The position numbers and the translations under genes were made by a program. The notes under the pieces are model-generated. The model saw nothing but the letters and a program-made list of their open reading frames with translations, did no database searches and was not told where the DNA came from. This document shows positions 1 through 5,576 of a stretch of DNA of 6,055 bases, one piece after another (the first letter of the stretch is position 1; each line of letters opens with the position of its first letter). This DNA comes from Thermodesulfatator sp. (GTDB lineage Bacteria; Desulfobacterota; Thermodesulfobacteria; Thermodesulfobacteriales; Thermodesulfobacteriaceae): positions 1 to 6,055 of the forward strand of contig QOAM01000028.1 of assembly GCA_003978075.1 (NCBI GenBank), given 5' to 3'.

Positions 1-420
1 CTTTCCAAGGAGGAAGATCCTCGTCGGCCCCTCTCTCCCGAGGGGAGGGAGGAGACCCAGCGGATGGCTGCCTGGCTCAAAGAGTTGGGTCTGCGGGTCC
101 CGGAGATCTGGCACTCCACTAAGCTAAGAGCCAAAGAGACGGCGGAGGTCCTGGCCGAGGCCCTGGAAGCCCGCACCCTGGAAAAAGAGGGGCTAGCCCC
201 CCTGGACGATCCCGCTCCTCTGGCAGAAACCCTCAAGAGCCGCACCGAAGACCTCCTTATTGCCGGACACCTTCCTTTTCTCTCCCGGCTGGCCAGTCTT
301 CTTCTCTTGGGAGACCCAGAAAAGGAGATCGTGAACTTCCGCTTTTCGGGGTGTTTAGCCCTGGTACGGGAGGAGTCCTGGCGTATTGACTGGTTCCTCA
401 AGCCGGACCTCCGGGCCTAA
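1..420 (+). CDS. sixA: SixA-type phosphohistidine phosphatase, 5' end outside window
   Basis: The frame is open from the first base to TAA at 418-420, giving 139 visible residues. An ATG exists at 64, but the residues before it (positions 1-63, containing RRPLSPEGREE) match the conserved RPL(T/S)xxG stretch that follows the catalytic RHG in this family. The true start, and the RHG histidine itself, therefore lie upstream of the window, probably by only about 10-15 residues given the usual length near 150-160. Other family marks are visible: STKLRAKETAEVL (the S-x-x-x-RA-x-x-TA motif supplying an active-site arginine), AGHLPFLSRLA (the second active-site histidine), and a C-terminal W-R-I-D-W-F-L-K-P tail like the SixA W-x-L-x-W-x-x-P ending. 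The family belongs to the histidine phosphatase superfamily; E. coli SixA removes phosphate from histidines of phosphotransfer (HPt) or PTS proteins in the cytoplasm. The substrate here is unknown. The gene lies 68 bases before the broken glycosyltransferase on the same strand. Confidence 0.88.
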   Translation, partial: LSKEEDPRRPLSPEGREETQRMAAWLKELGLRVPEIWHSTKLRAKETAEVLAEALEARTLEKEGLAPLDDPAPLAETLKSRTEDLLIAGHLPFLSRLASLLLLGDPEKEIVNFRFSGCLALVREESWRIDWFLKPDLRA

Positions 421-488
421 AAATATCCTGGCAGGGTGGTCTGTGGAGGAGTAAAGTCTAGAAGATTTTTTTCGCAGAAAGGTCCAGC
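421..488 (+). other. Short intergenic spacer with weak AT-rich hairpin and T-run
   Basis: The spacer between the phosphatase stop and the glycosyltransferase start holds a small fold: AAAGTCT (453-459) can pair with AGATTTT (463-469) around a 3-base loop, with one G-T pair, and the T-run continues to 472. It resembles a very weak intrinsic terminator, but the stem is almost all A-T, so function is doubtful, especially in a hot environment. A purine-rich AGAAAGG at 476-482 sits 6 bases before the GTG at 489 and is the likely ribosome-binding site of the next gene. A stronger-looking GGAGGA at 445-450 is about 40 bases from any usable start and is followed by an in-frame stop (459-461). Confidence 0.3.
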
Positions 489-1431
489 GTGCGGAGAGAA
501 TTTCTTTTCAAGGTCTGGTCAGCCAGGGTCCTCACCCTGGCCCGGGGGTTTCTCGTGGCCCTTTACCTGCATCGCGAATGGCGATCGGAGATACGCCCCA
601 AACGGGTGCGCCGCTGGGTACCCCCAGGCAGGCCCCTCCGCGTGGCCCTGGTCACGGAGTATTATCATCCTGTCCTAGGAGGCATCACTGAACACGTGCA
701 TCATTTCGCTCAGTACCTTCTTCTTTATGGCCACGAGGTCGCCATTTTCACTCCTGTAGTGGGAACCTTTCATACCCACTTTGAGGAAAACTTCTGGATG
801 TCCCTCCTTCATCGTTATCTGCGACCCTATCTCGAGGCCCTTTCCCTGTGCATTGCGGTCTCTCCGGCCTGCGTCCATTCTTTGGAGCGTTATTTCCCAG
901 ACCTCCCCCTTTGTGGTTATTCTTAACGGAGTGGACACCAAACTCTATCATCCCGAGGGACCGCGGCTTCCCGAGTTCTTGGACGGAAATTTCAACATCC
1001 TCTATGTGGGGAGATTCGATCCCCGCAAGGGGCTAGAGATGCTCCTTAAGGCCTTCGCCCGCTTGGCCAGGAGGCGCAAGGACCTGCGCCTCATCATTGT
1101 AGGCTTCGGCCCGCTGGAGGGGCGTTACCGACGCCTGGTTCCCCTTGATCTGCGCTCCCGGGTAATTTTTGCGGGACGGGTGGACGAGGAACGCCCTCTC
1201 TACTACCGCACGGCCCATGTCCTTTGTTTCCCGGCCAAGAAGGGTAGCTTTGGGATCACCCTTCTGGAGGCCATGGCCTGCGGAACCCCGGTAATTACTA
1301 CGGACCTCTACTTTCCCCCCTTCTGCGGAAGGAGAGGAGGCCCCCGCCCAGGCCCTGGGGGTGGCCCTCCTTTATCATGCCCTCCAGATCTTGGTCTTGC
1401 TTTTTCTGGGAGCGGGGGTCCTAGCCTTTAA
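489..1431 (+). pseudogene. Glycosyltransferase family 4 (GT-B fold), decayed: internal deletion, frameshift and lost C-terminus
   Basis: GTG start at 489 with AGAAAGG 6 bases upstream; an in-frame stop at 459-461 rules out earlier starts. After about 50 basic residues comes a typical GT4 N-terminus (LRVALVTEYYHPVLGGITEHV, then GHEVAIFTP). FTP is followed directly by VVGTFHTHF (753-764); relatives have roughly 70-80 residues between these motifs, so an in-frame piece is missing. The frame stops at 924-926, while the family-typical continuation (PFVVILNGVDTKLYHP, then LYVGRFDPRKGLEMLLKAF) appears one base on, from 904; one extra C in the run 905-909 explains it. The donor-binding EX7E motif reads G-S-F-G-I-T-L-L-E, so the first Glu is Gly (1243-1245). 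Family homology ends near TPVITTD (about 1305); the tail to TAA 1429-1431 is Gly/Pro-rich nonsense and the last helices are absent. Intact relatives transfer sugars to lipids or glycans at the cytoplasmic membrane face. An active enzyme is very unlikely. Sequencing error could explain the frameshift but not the other lesions. Confidence 0.82.
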
Positions 1432-1480
1432 TCTCCTTCCGGGAGCAAGAGGGAACGCAGATCCACCGATTGCGGAGTGA
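1306..1480 (+). pseudogene. C-terminal remnant of a flippase-like multi-pass membrane protein
   Basis: Directly after glycosyltransferase homology stops, the frame starting at 1262 modulo 3 (open after a stop at about 1292) reads a plausible protein end: EEAPAQALGVALLYHALQ, then ILVLLFLGAGVLAFNLL, ending at TGA 1478-1480. The A-rich amphipathic lead, the ALLYH-A-L-Q element and one Gly-containing hydrophobic segment resemble the last transmembrane helix of the lysylphosphatidylglycerol synthase TM-region/UPF0104 flippase-like family, whose members often end with ALLYR-L followed by a final Leu-rich helix. This is recognition by eye on about 40 residues. The exact left junction lies somewhere between about 1306 and 1345. 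No start codon or ribosome-binding site serves this piece. Its last ~53 bases overlap the 3' end of the convergent LolB-like gene. The simplest reading is that a deletion removed the end of the glycosyltransferase and nearly all of a neighbouring membrane-protein gene. Confidence 0.5.
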
Positions 1481-2048
1481 TCCGTGGAAGGGGGGGTATC
1501 TCCGGGCCCTCTGGGGTTAGCCTCGCCAAACGGAGCTCCAGGGTGGTGTGAAGGGGCGGACAGTGTAAAAGCACTCCCTGGGGTTTCAAGCTAACCTTCA
1601 ACAGGGGCCTTTGGAGAAAGGTCAGCACGAGAGAGCCTCGCTCCAACTTCAGGCGATAGCCCTTTCCTAATTCTAGGGGGGCCCCAGGTGGCCACCGACC
1701 CAGCAAGAGATAGGGCAGGACTTCGTCCAAGGGGTCAGGAAAGGGTCGGAAGCGAAAGGCCTGCATCGGCCCCTGAGGGCCCTCCACCCACACCACCGTA
1801 CCCCTTCTGAACCATAGCCGAAAGAGGACCTCTCCCCAGGGCGAAAGGGCCTCGGCGTAAAGTATCCCAGGCCGGACCAGGATGACCGTTCTGGCTGAAA
1901 GACGTTTCCCCGGGGCCGTGAGGTGGAGCCGCGCCACGGCGGTAAGGTTGGGGGCTTCAGGAGGCGGGGGTAGCCCTCTAGGTGTACGGGCGCAGGCCGA
2001 AAAAAAGAGGGTGATAAGGGCTAGGAGGAGCCTTGAGGGGAGGGGCAC
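1428..2048 (-). CDS. lolB: LolB-like outer-membrane lipoprotein
   Basis: GTG start at 2048, with AAAAAGG about 7 bases upstream inside the preceding TPR gene; stop TAA at 1430-1428. The 206-residue product begins with a lipoprotein signal: basic Arg6, a hydrophobic stretch (LLLALITLFF), then lipobox F-S-A-C with Cys19. Ala follows the Cys rather than Asp, consistent with outer-membrane sorting. The rest is predicted beta-rich, with VARLHLTAPGKRLSARTVILVRPG and a SPWGEVLFRLWF segment that resemble the one-sided beta-barrel of LolB/DUF4292 proteins; length matches E. coli LolB (207). LolB takes lipoproteins from periplasmic LolA and inserts them in the outer membrane. Similarity by eye is weak, so the call rests on lipobox, length, fold pattern and position after a TPR gene, an order also found around Pseudomonas lolB. 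It overlaps the TPR gene by 28 bases, suggesting translational coupling. An alternative is a general DUF4292 lipoprotein. Confidence 0.66.
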   Translation of the reverse strand: MPLPSRLLLALITLFFSACARTPRGLPPPPEAPNLTAVARLHLTAPGKRLSARTVILVRPGILYAEALSPWGEVLFRLWFRRGTVVWVEGPQGPMQAFRFRPFPDPLDEVLPYLLLGRWPPGAPLELGKGYRLKLERGSLVLTFLQRPLLKVSLKPQGVLLHCPPLHTTLELRLARLTPEGPEIPPLPRITPQSVDLRSLLLPEGD

Positions 2049-3613
2049 TTCTTAACCTTTTTCTGGATGCGCTCCCGATCCCGACGATGCTTGACCCGGG
2101 AAAGGGCCTCCCGGTAAACCCGGCAGGCCTCCTCCCGACGTCCCAAGGACTGAAGGATGTCCCCTTGGTGTTCCAGGATTATAGGGTCTCCCTGAGAGAG
2201 TTTTACCGCCCGCTCTATCTCCTTGAGGGCCTCTCGGGTTTTTCCCCGTTTGTAAAGGACCCAAGCCAGGGAATCCACGATGTAGCCAGCTTCGGGTTCC
2301 TTTTTCAGGGCTTTGCGGATCAACTTCTCGGCCTCCTCGAGATTTTCTCCCAGCTCCGCGTAAGTATAGCCCACAAAGTTGAGGACCACGGGGTCCTCCG
2401 GGGCCTCAGAGAGCAGGGGTTTTACTACGGAGAGGGCCTCCCGAAGGCGCCCCACACAGGAAAGGAGAAGCCCTTTGGTAAGGATGAGGTCTTGATTATG
2501 GGGAAAGCGGGTCAACCCTTGGTCCACAAAAGAGAGCCCTTCCTGACAGTAGTCCATCTCTTCGGCAGCCGTGGCCGCCAGAAAATAGAGCTTGGGATCC
2601 TCCGGGGAGGAAGCCAGCACCTCCCGAAGATAGGCCAAGGCCTCTTCTGGCCCGGAGAGCTTTCGTTTGAGGTTGAAGATGTGCTCCACGGCGTCGGGAT
2701 AGAGATCGCTTTGGGGAGGAATCTTTTCATAAGTGGCCAGGGCCTCGGAGGTCTTTCCGGCCTTCTCTAGGACCATTCCCAGGAGAAAAAGCACACGCTC
2801 GTTTTCTGGCTCCTTTTTGAGCTCTTTTTTCAAAAAATTCTCGGCCTCCTGCCAGCGTCCGGACTCTACATAAAGTTGCAAAAGGGCTTGCTGGAGATGC
2901 ACGTTTTGGGGATCCTGACGCAGGGCCTTTTGATAAAGTTTGATAGCCTCTTCAAAAGACCCGCTCTTGCGGAAGAATTCCCCGGCCTCCATGATGATCC
3001 GCAGGTCTCCCGGGGAAAGGTCCACGGCCTTGAGGTAGGCCTGGCGGGCCTCCTGCGGATGACCAGCCCTTGCCAGAAGACGGGCCTTGAAAAGCCACAA
3101 GGGGGCCGAACGAGGGTGGTACTTCAGGATGCGCTCCAGGGAGCGAATGGCCCCTTCAAGATCTTGCTGCGAAAGATAGGCGTTAAGGAGGAGCCCCAGG
3201 GCCTCCTGGTTCTGCGGGTTCTTCTCTACCACCTTTTCTAGGGTGGCGATGGCCCTCAAGAATCTCTTTTCCGAGAGGTAGACCCGAGCCAACAGTAGGA
3301 GCAGTTCCTGATCTTCAGGGGCCAGCTTAAGGGCTTGGCGAATTACAGCCTCGGCCTTTTCGTACTGGCCCAAGCGTCCGTAAATCTCGGCCAGGAGCTT
3401 GCGCGGATAGAGGGCCTGAGGATCTTCGCGTAGGACCCTCGAAAGCTCCCGTCGCGCCTCGGAGAGGTGACCCTCTTGGTAAGCCCGCACACCCCGCAAG
3501 AAGTGATAATAGGCCTCGGCCTGCTTTCCCGCCACCGAGACCCCGGAAAGCTGTACCCAGAAAAAAAGACTAAGCAGTAGAACCTTCCAGAGCCAAGGGA
3601 TAATTGTGCGCAT
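2021..3613 (-). CDS. Exported protein with about 14 tetratricopeptide (TPR) repeats
   Basis: The frame is open from 3667, but ATG at 3613 is chosen: it is preceded by a strong GAGGAGAGG site 7 bases away and starts a clear signal peptide (MRTIIPWLWKVLLLSLFFW, then a likely cut after SVA near residue 28). Stop TAG is at 2023-2021, giving 530 residues. From about residue 33 almost to the end there are about 14 tandem 34-residue units with the TPR pattern (small residue at position 8, G/Y in helix A, A at 20, P at 32), for example LAEIYGRLGQYEKAEAVIRQ and LLQLYVESGRWQEAENFLKK. The C-terminal units NFVGYTYAELGENLEEAEKL and YIVDSLAWVLYKRGKTREAL are the especially conserved end seen in TPR proteins encoded beside lolB in many Gram-negatives. 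TPR solenoids bind protein partners; the partner is not known. The product should be periplasmic or envelope-attached. Its start lies 44 bases inside the end of rpoH, and its end overlaps the lolB-like start, so all three are probably co-translated from one message. Confidence 0.88.
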   Translation of the reverse strand: MRTIIPWLWKVLLLSLFFWVQLSGVSVAGKQAEAYYHFLRGVRAYQEGHLSEARRELSRVLREDPQALYPRKLLAEIYGRLGQYEKAEAVIRQALKLAPEDQELLLLLARVYLSEKRFLRAIATLEKVVEKNPQNQEALGLLLNAYLSQQDLEGAIRSLERILKYHPRSAPLWLFKARLLARAGHPQEARQAYLKAVDLSPGDLRIIMEAGEFFRKSGSFEEAIKLYQKALRQDPQNVHLQQALLQLYVESGRWQEAENFLKKELKKEPENERVLFLLGMVLEKAGKTSEALATYEKIPPQSDLYPDAVEHIFNLKRKLSGPEEALAYLREVLASSPEDPKLYFLAATAAEEMDYCQEGLSFVDQGLTRFPHNQDLILTKGLLLSCVGRLREALSVVKPLLSEAPEDPVVLNFVGYTYAELGENLEEAEKLIRKALKKEPEAGYIVDSLAWVLYKRGKTREALKEIERAVKLSQGDPIILEHQGDILQSLGRREEACRVYREALSRVKHRRDRERIQKKVKKCPSPQGSS

Positions 3614-4559
3614 CCGGCAACCTCTCCTCAAGATACTTACGCAATTTGCGCAGGAGTCTTTCTTCAATCTGTCTCACCCGCTCCCGGGAGATGCCAAAAC
3701 GCTTCCCGATCTCCTGGAGGGTGAGGGGGCTTTCCGCCAGCAATCTTTCATAAAAGATGACGCGTTCCTTGTCCTGAAGGGTCTGACCAAATTCGTGCAA
3801 AAGCTGAGAAAAGCGCGAAAGCACCTCCTGCCGGGCGATCTGGTCTTCCACTGAAGGCCCGGGGGCCCGGAGGAAATCCTTAAAGGCGTCCTCGGAGTCC
3901 TCTTTGAGGGGGGCCTCAAGGCTTACATCCGAGGCCGCAAGTCTCTGCTCCATCTCCACCACATCCTTTTCTTTCACCTGGAGCCTCTCGGCGAGCATTT
4001 TAGGGGTGGGCTTAAAACCCAGAGCCTCCAGGCGCTCCTTCTCCTTACGCAGGTTGTAAAAGAGTTTGCGCTGGGCCTGCGTGGTCCCGATCTTGACCAG
4101 TCGCCAATTATCCATGATGTACTTGAGGATGTAAGCCCTGATCCAGAAGGAGGCGTAATAGGAAAACTTCACCCCCCGATAGGGATCAAACTTGCGCACC
4201 GCCTGCAAGAGCCCCAGGTTACCCTCTTGGATGAGGTCGAGGAAGTTCTTGGTCCAGAATTGCTGGAACTCCAGGGCAATCTTCACCACCAGGCGCAGAT
4301 TGGAAGTTACCAGCTTGTAAGCCAAACGCGGATCGCGGGTTTCATAATATTCCTTAGCGATGCGTTCCTCTTCTTCCCGGGAAAGAAGGGGGAACTTGCT
4401 GATCTCCGCCAGATACCGCTGCAGCGGATCTAGGGCCGAGGGAAGGGATCGATTCTCCTCCAGGGCCGGGACCGGAAGCGCTTCTTCCTGGGCCCCTTTC
4501 TTCGGATCTTGCTCCGCCAGAGATCCTTTCCGCGAAAGAGATTTTTTCTTAGAGGCCAT
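3570..4559 (-). CDS. rpoH: RNA polymerase heat-shock sigma factor (sigma-32 type)
   Basis: ATG at 4559, stop TAG at 3572-3570, 329 residues. Order: a charged, low-complexity N-terminal extension (1-43); region 1.2 (about 44-75, DPLQRYLAEISKFPLLSREEE); region 2 (about 78-156) including NFLDLIQEGNLGLLQAVRKF and FSYYASFWIRAYILKYI for -10 recognition; then QAQRKLFYNLR (161-171), the RpoH box diagnostic of heat-shock sigma factors rather than RpoD; region 3; and region 4 (about 255-310) with helix-turn-helix LTLQEIGKRFGISRERVRQI for -35 binding. E. coli RpoH has 284 residues; the excess is mainly the N-terminal extension. It should direct RNA polymerase to chaperone and protease promoters. No in-frame alternative start is visible: an in-frame TAG lies eight codons upstream of the ATG and no ATG, GTG or TTG codon follows soon. 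There is no Shine-Dalgarno, and a perfect -10 box abuts the start, predicting leaderless translation. First gene of the rpoH-TPR-lolB operon. Confidence 0.95.
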   Translation of the reverse strand: MASKKKSLSRKGSLAEQDPKKGAQEEALPVPALEENRSLPSALDPLQRYLAEISKFPLLSREEEERIAKEYYETRDPRLAYKLVTSNLRLVVKIALEFQQFWTKNFLDLIQEGNLGLLQAVRKFDPYRGVKFSYYASFWIRAYILKYIMDNWRLVKIGTTQAQRKLFYNLRKEKERLEALGFKPTPKMLAERLQVKEKDVVEMEQRLAASDVSLEAPLKEDSEDAFKDFLRAPGPSVEDQIARQEVLSRFSQLLHEFGQTLQDKERVIFYERLLAESPLTLQEIGKRFGISRERVRQIEERLLRKLRKYLEERLPDAHNYPLALEGSTA

Positions 4560-4565
4560 AAAGCT

Positions 4566-4594
4566 ATTATACCTGAACTAGGCCTACCTTCTAG
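4566..4594 (-). promoter_or_regulatory. rpoH operon promoter with perfect -10 box, predicting a leaderless transcript
   Basis: Read on the minus strand, TATAAT occupies 4571-4566 and is followed by AGCTTT and then the ATG at 4559. With the usual six bases between the -10 hexamer and +1, transcription would start on the A of the start codon. At a 17-base spacer the -35 position (4594-4589) reads CTAGAA, a poor match to TTGACA. It is one base off CTTGAA, the -35 of sigma-32 promoters, but no sigma-32-like -10 (CCCCAT) accompanies it, so this may be chance. The purine run expected for a ribosome-binding site is absent from the 15 bases before the ATG. Confidence 0.6.
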
Positions 4595-4679
4595 CACGAT
4601 CCTCTGAAGCTCAGAGACAGAGATCTCAGGTCAGTTGGGGGATGTTAAAATAGGCCCAGGAGAAGGGATCAATATAAGA
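4595..4679. promoter_or_regulatory. Divergent control region between rpoH and the DUF72 gene
   Basis: This 5' region lies between two divergent genes. It contains a perfect inverted repeat CTCTGA-AGC-TCAGAG (4602-4616) and the palindrome GAGATCTC (4620-4627) immediately after. On the plus strand TAAAAT (4646-4651) is a 5/6 match to a -10 box for the DUF72 gene, without a convincing -35. AGGAGAAGGG (4658-4667) is a ribosome-binding-like run, with a rather long 12-base gap to the ATG at 4680. The dyad would fall near -43 to -57 of the rpoH start, a position suited to an activator or repressor, but no specific regulator can be named. Confidence 0.35.
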
Positions 4680-5447
4680 ATGCGGATCTTCATCGGAACC
4701 TGCGGCAATAAGGTAGGGCTTTCCCGCTATGTGGAATGCTTTAATGCCTTGGAGATTAACGCCACCTTTTACCGTTTCCCCTCGGAAAAGAGCCTCCGGA
4801 ATTGGGAAAAAGTTCTTGCCCAGCTCGAGGATTTTCGTCTTGCCCTTAAGGTCTTTCAGGGATTGACCCATCCTGTAGGCTCTCCCACCTGGCGAAAAAG
4901 TGGGCTCTCCCCGGAGGAACAGGCGGCCTTAAAGGGGAAGGTAGGCTGCTTGCGTCTTACCCAAGCCACCCGCGCTTTCTTTTCCCAAACTCTGGACCTG
5001 GCGGAGAGACTCTCGGCCCGCTACCTCCTCTTGCAGCTCCCCCGAAATTGTGAAAGCGAGACCGGACGTTTTCGCGAATTTCTGGGCTGGGCCCGGGATC
5101 TTCTAGCCCCCCGGGAGTTGCACCTGGCCCTGGAGATCCGCTGGGAGGACCCGGAGCTTCTGGAAAAACTCTGGGAGGAACTGAAAGTAGTCCCTGCCTT
5201 CGATCCCCTGCTTTTCCCCCGACTTTGGGAGAAGTTTCAAGGACTACCTCGGGCTTACTTTCGCCTCCACGGGGAACGCCGAGGAACTCGTCTCATCTAC
5301 CACAAAAAGTACACGGAGGAGGAGCTGCAAAGCTTGGCTAGGCGGATAAAGGCTCTTAGCGCCGAAGAAGTGTTGATCTTTTTCAATAACGTCTATATGC
5401 ACGAGGACGCCCTGCGCTTCCAGAAGATCCTAGAAGCTGTCTTCTGA
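4680..5447 (+). CDS. DUF72 (YecE-like) protein of unknown function
   Basis: ATG at 4680, stop TGA at 5445-5447, 255 residues. The frame can be extended to a TTG at 4635, but the family begins at the beta-strand I-x-I-G-T-C-G, which here is MRIFIGTCGNKVGLSRYVEC right after this ATG. AGGAGAAGGG lies 12 bases upstream. Hallmarks in order: FNALEINATFYRFPSEKSLR (residues about 18-38), the FRLALKVFQGLTHP strand, LLLQLPRNCE, LHLALEIRWEDPELLEKLWE, AYFRLHGERR, and the C-terminal IFFNNVYMHEDALRF. These match the DUF72 TIM-barrel-like fold; length is typical (about 240-270). The family is widespread in bacteria and archaea and resembles sugar-phosphate isomerase/endonuclease-IV-type barrels, but its biochemical role is not established, so no function is assigned. 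No signal peptide or membrane segment is seen, so it should be cytoplasmic. It is divergent from rpoH and may share the control region. Confidence 0.92.
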   Translation: MRIFIGTCGNKVGLSRYVECFNALEINATFYRFPSEKSLRNWEKVLAQLEDFRLALKVFQGLTHPVGSPTWRKSGLSPEEQAALKGKVGCLRLTQATRAFFSQTLDLAERLSARYLLLQLPRNCESETGRFREFLGWARDLLAPRELHLALEIRWEDPELLEKLWEELKVVPAFDPLLFPRLWEKFQGLPRAYFRLHGERRGTRLIYHKKYTEEELQSLARRIKALSAEEVLIFFNNVYMHEDALRFQKILEAVF

Positions 5448-5576
5448 AACCTCTAGAAATGGATTCTAAGAATGGTGAATTTGGAGGCAAGAGTTAGGGG
5501 CTTCACCTCCAAGGTAAATAGAGCTTTTTCAAGGGTCTCTTTCTCTCCGAGATAGTCGTGGGAAGGGTTAGCCGAG
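5448..5576 (+). other. Intergenic spacer with a stable hairpin and pyrimidine-rich tract
   Basis: TTGGAGG (5481-5487) pairs perfectly with CCTCCAA (5506-5512), and AAG (5489-5491) with CTT (5501-5503) inside it, leaving a loop of about 9 bases and a small internal bulge. A T-run (5524-5528) begins 11 bases after the stem, too far for a classic intrinsic terminator. The stem locks up a Shine-Dalgarno-like GGAGG. A weak second fold, TCTAGAA (5452-5458) with TTCTAAG (5464-5470), lies just after the DUF72 stop. GGAAGGG (5561-5567) is the likely ribosome-binding site of the next gene. Only very short plus-strand frames exist here, for example 27 codons from 5472, with no family resemblance. Confidence 0.35.

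Noticed and set aside
453..472. Hairpin plus T-run as an intrinsic terminator after the phosphatase
   Set aside because: The stem is nearly all A-T with a G-T pair, so it is too weak to call a terminator; it is noted only within the spacer entry.
2033..2770. Long plus-strand open frame of 245 codons
   Set aside because: It is antisense to the TPR gene, which has clear 34-residue repeats; the plus reading is a codon-bias shadow without family features.
2021..3613. Repeated-looking DNA within the TPR gene as a tandem repeat array or CRISPR
   Set aside because: Periodicity exists only at protein level (34-residue TPR units with diverged codons); there are no identical DNA repeats or spacers.
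3614..3667. Upstream start of the TPR gene adding 18 residues
   Set aside because: The added Cys/Arg-rich residues precede a good signal peptide, and the GAGGAGAGG site fits the ATG at 3613.
4635..4679. TTG start adding 15 residues to the DUF72 protein
   Set aside because: Family homology begins at the ATG at 4680, and a purine-rich binding site lies between the TTG and the ATG.
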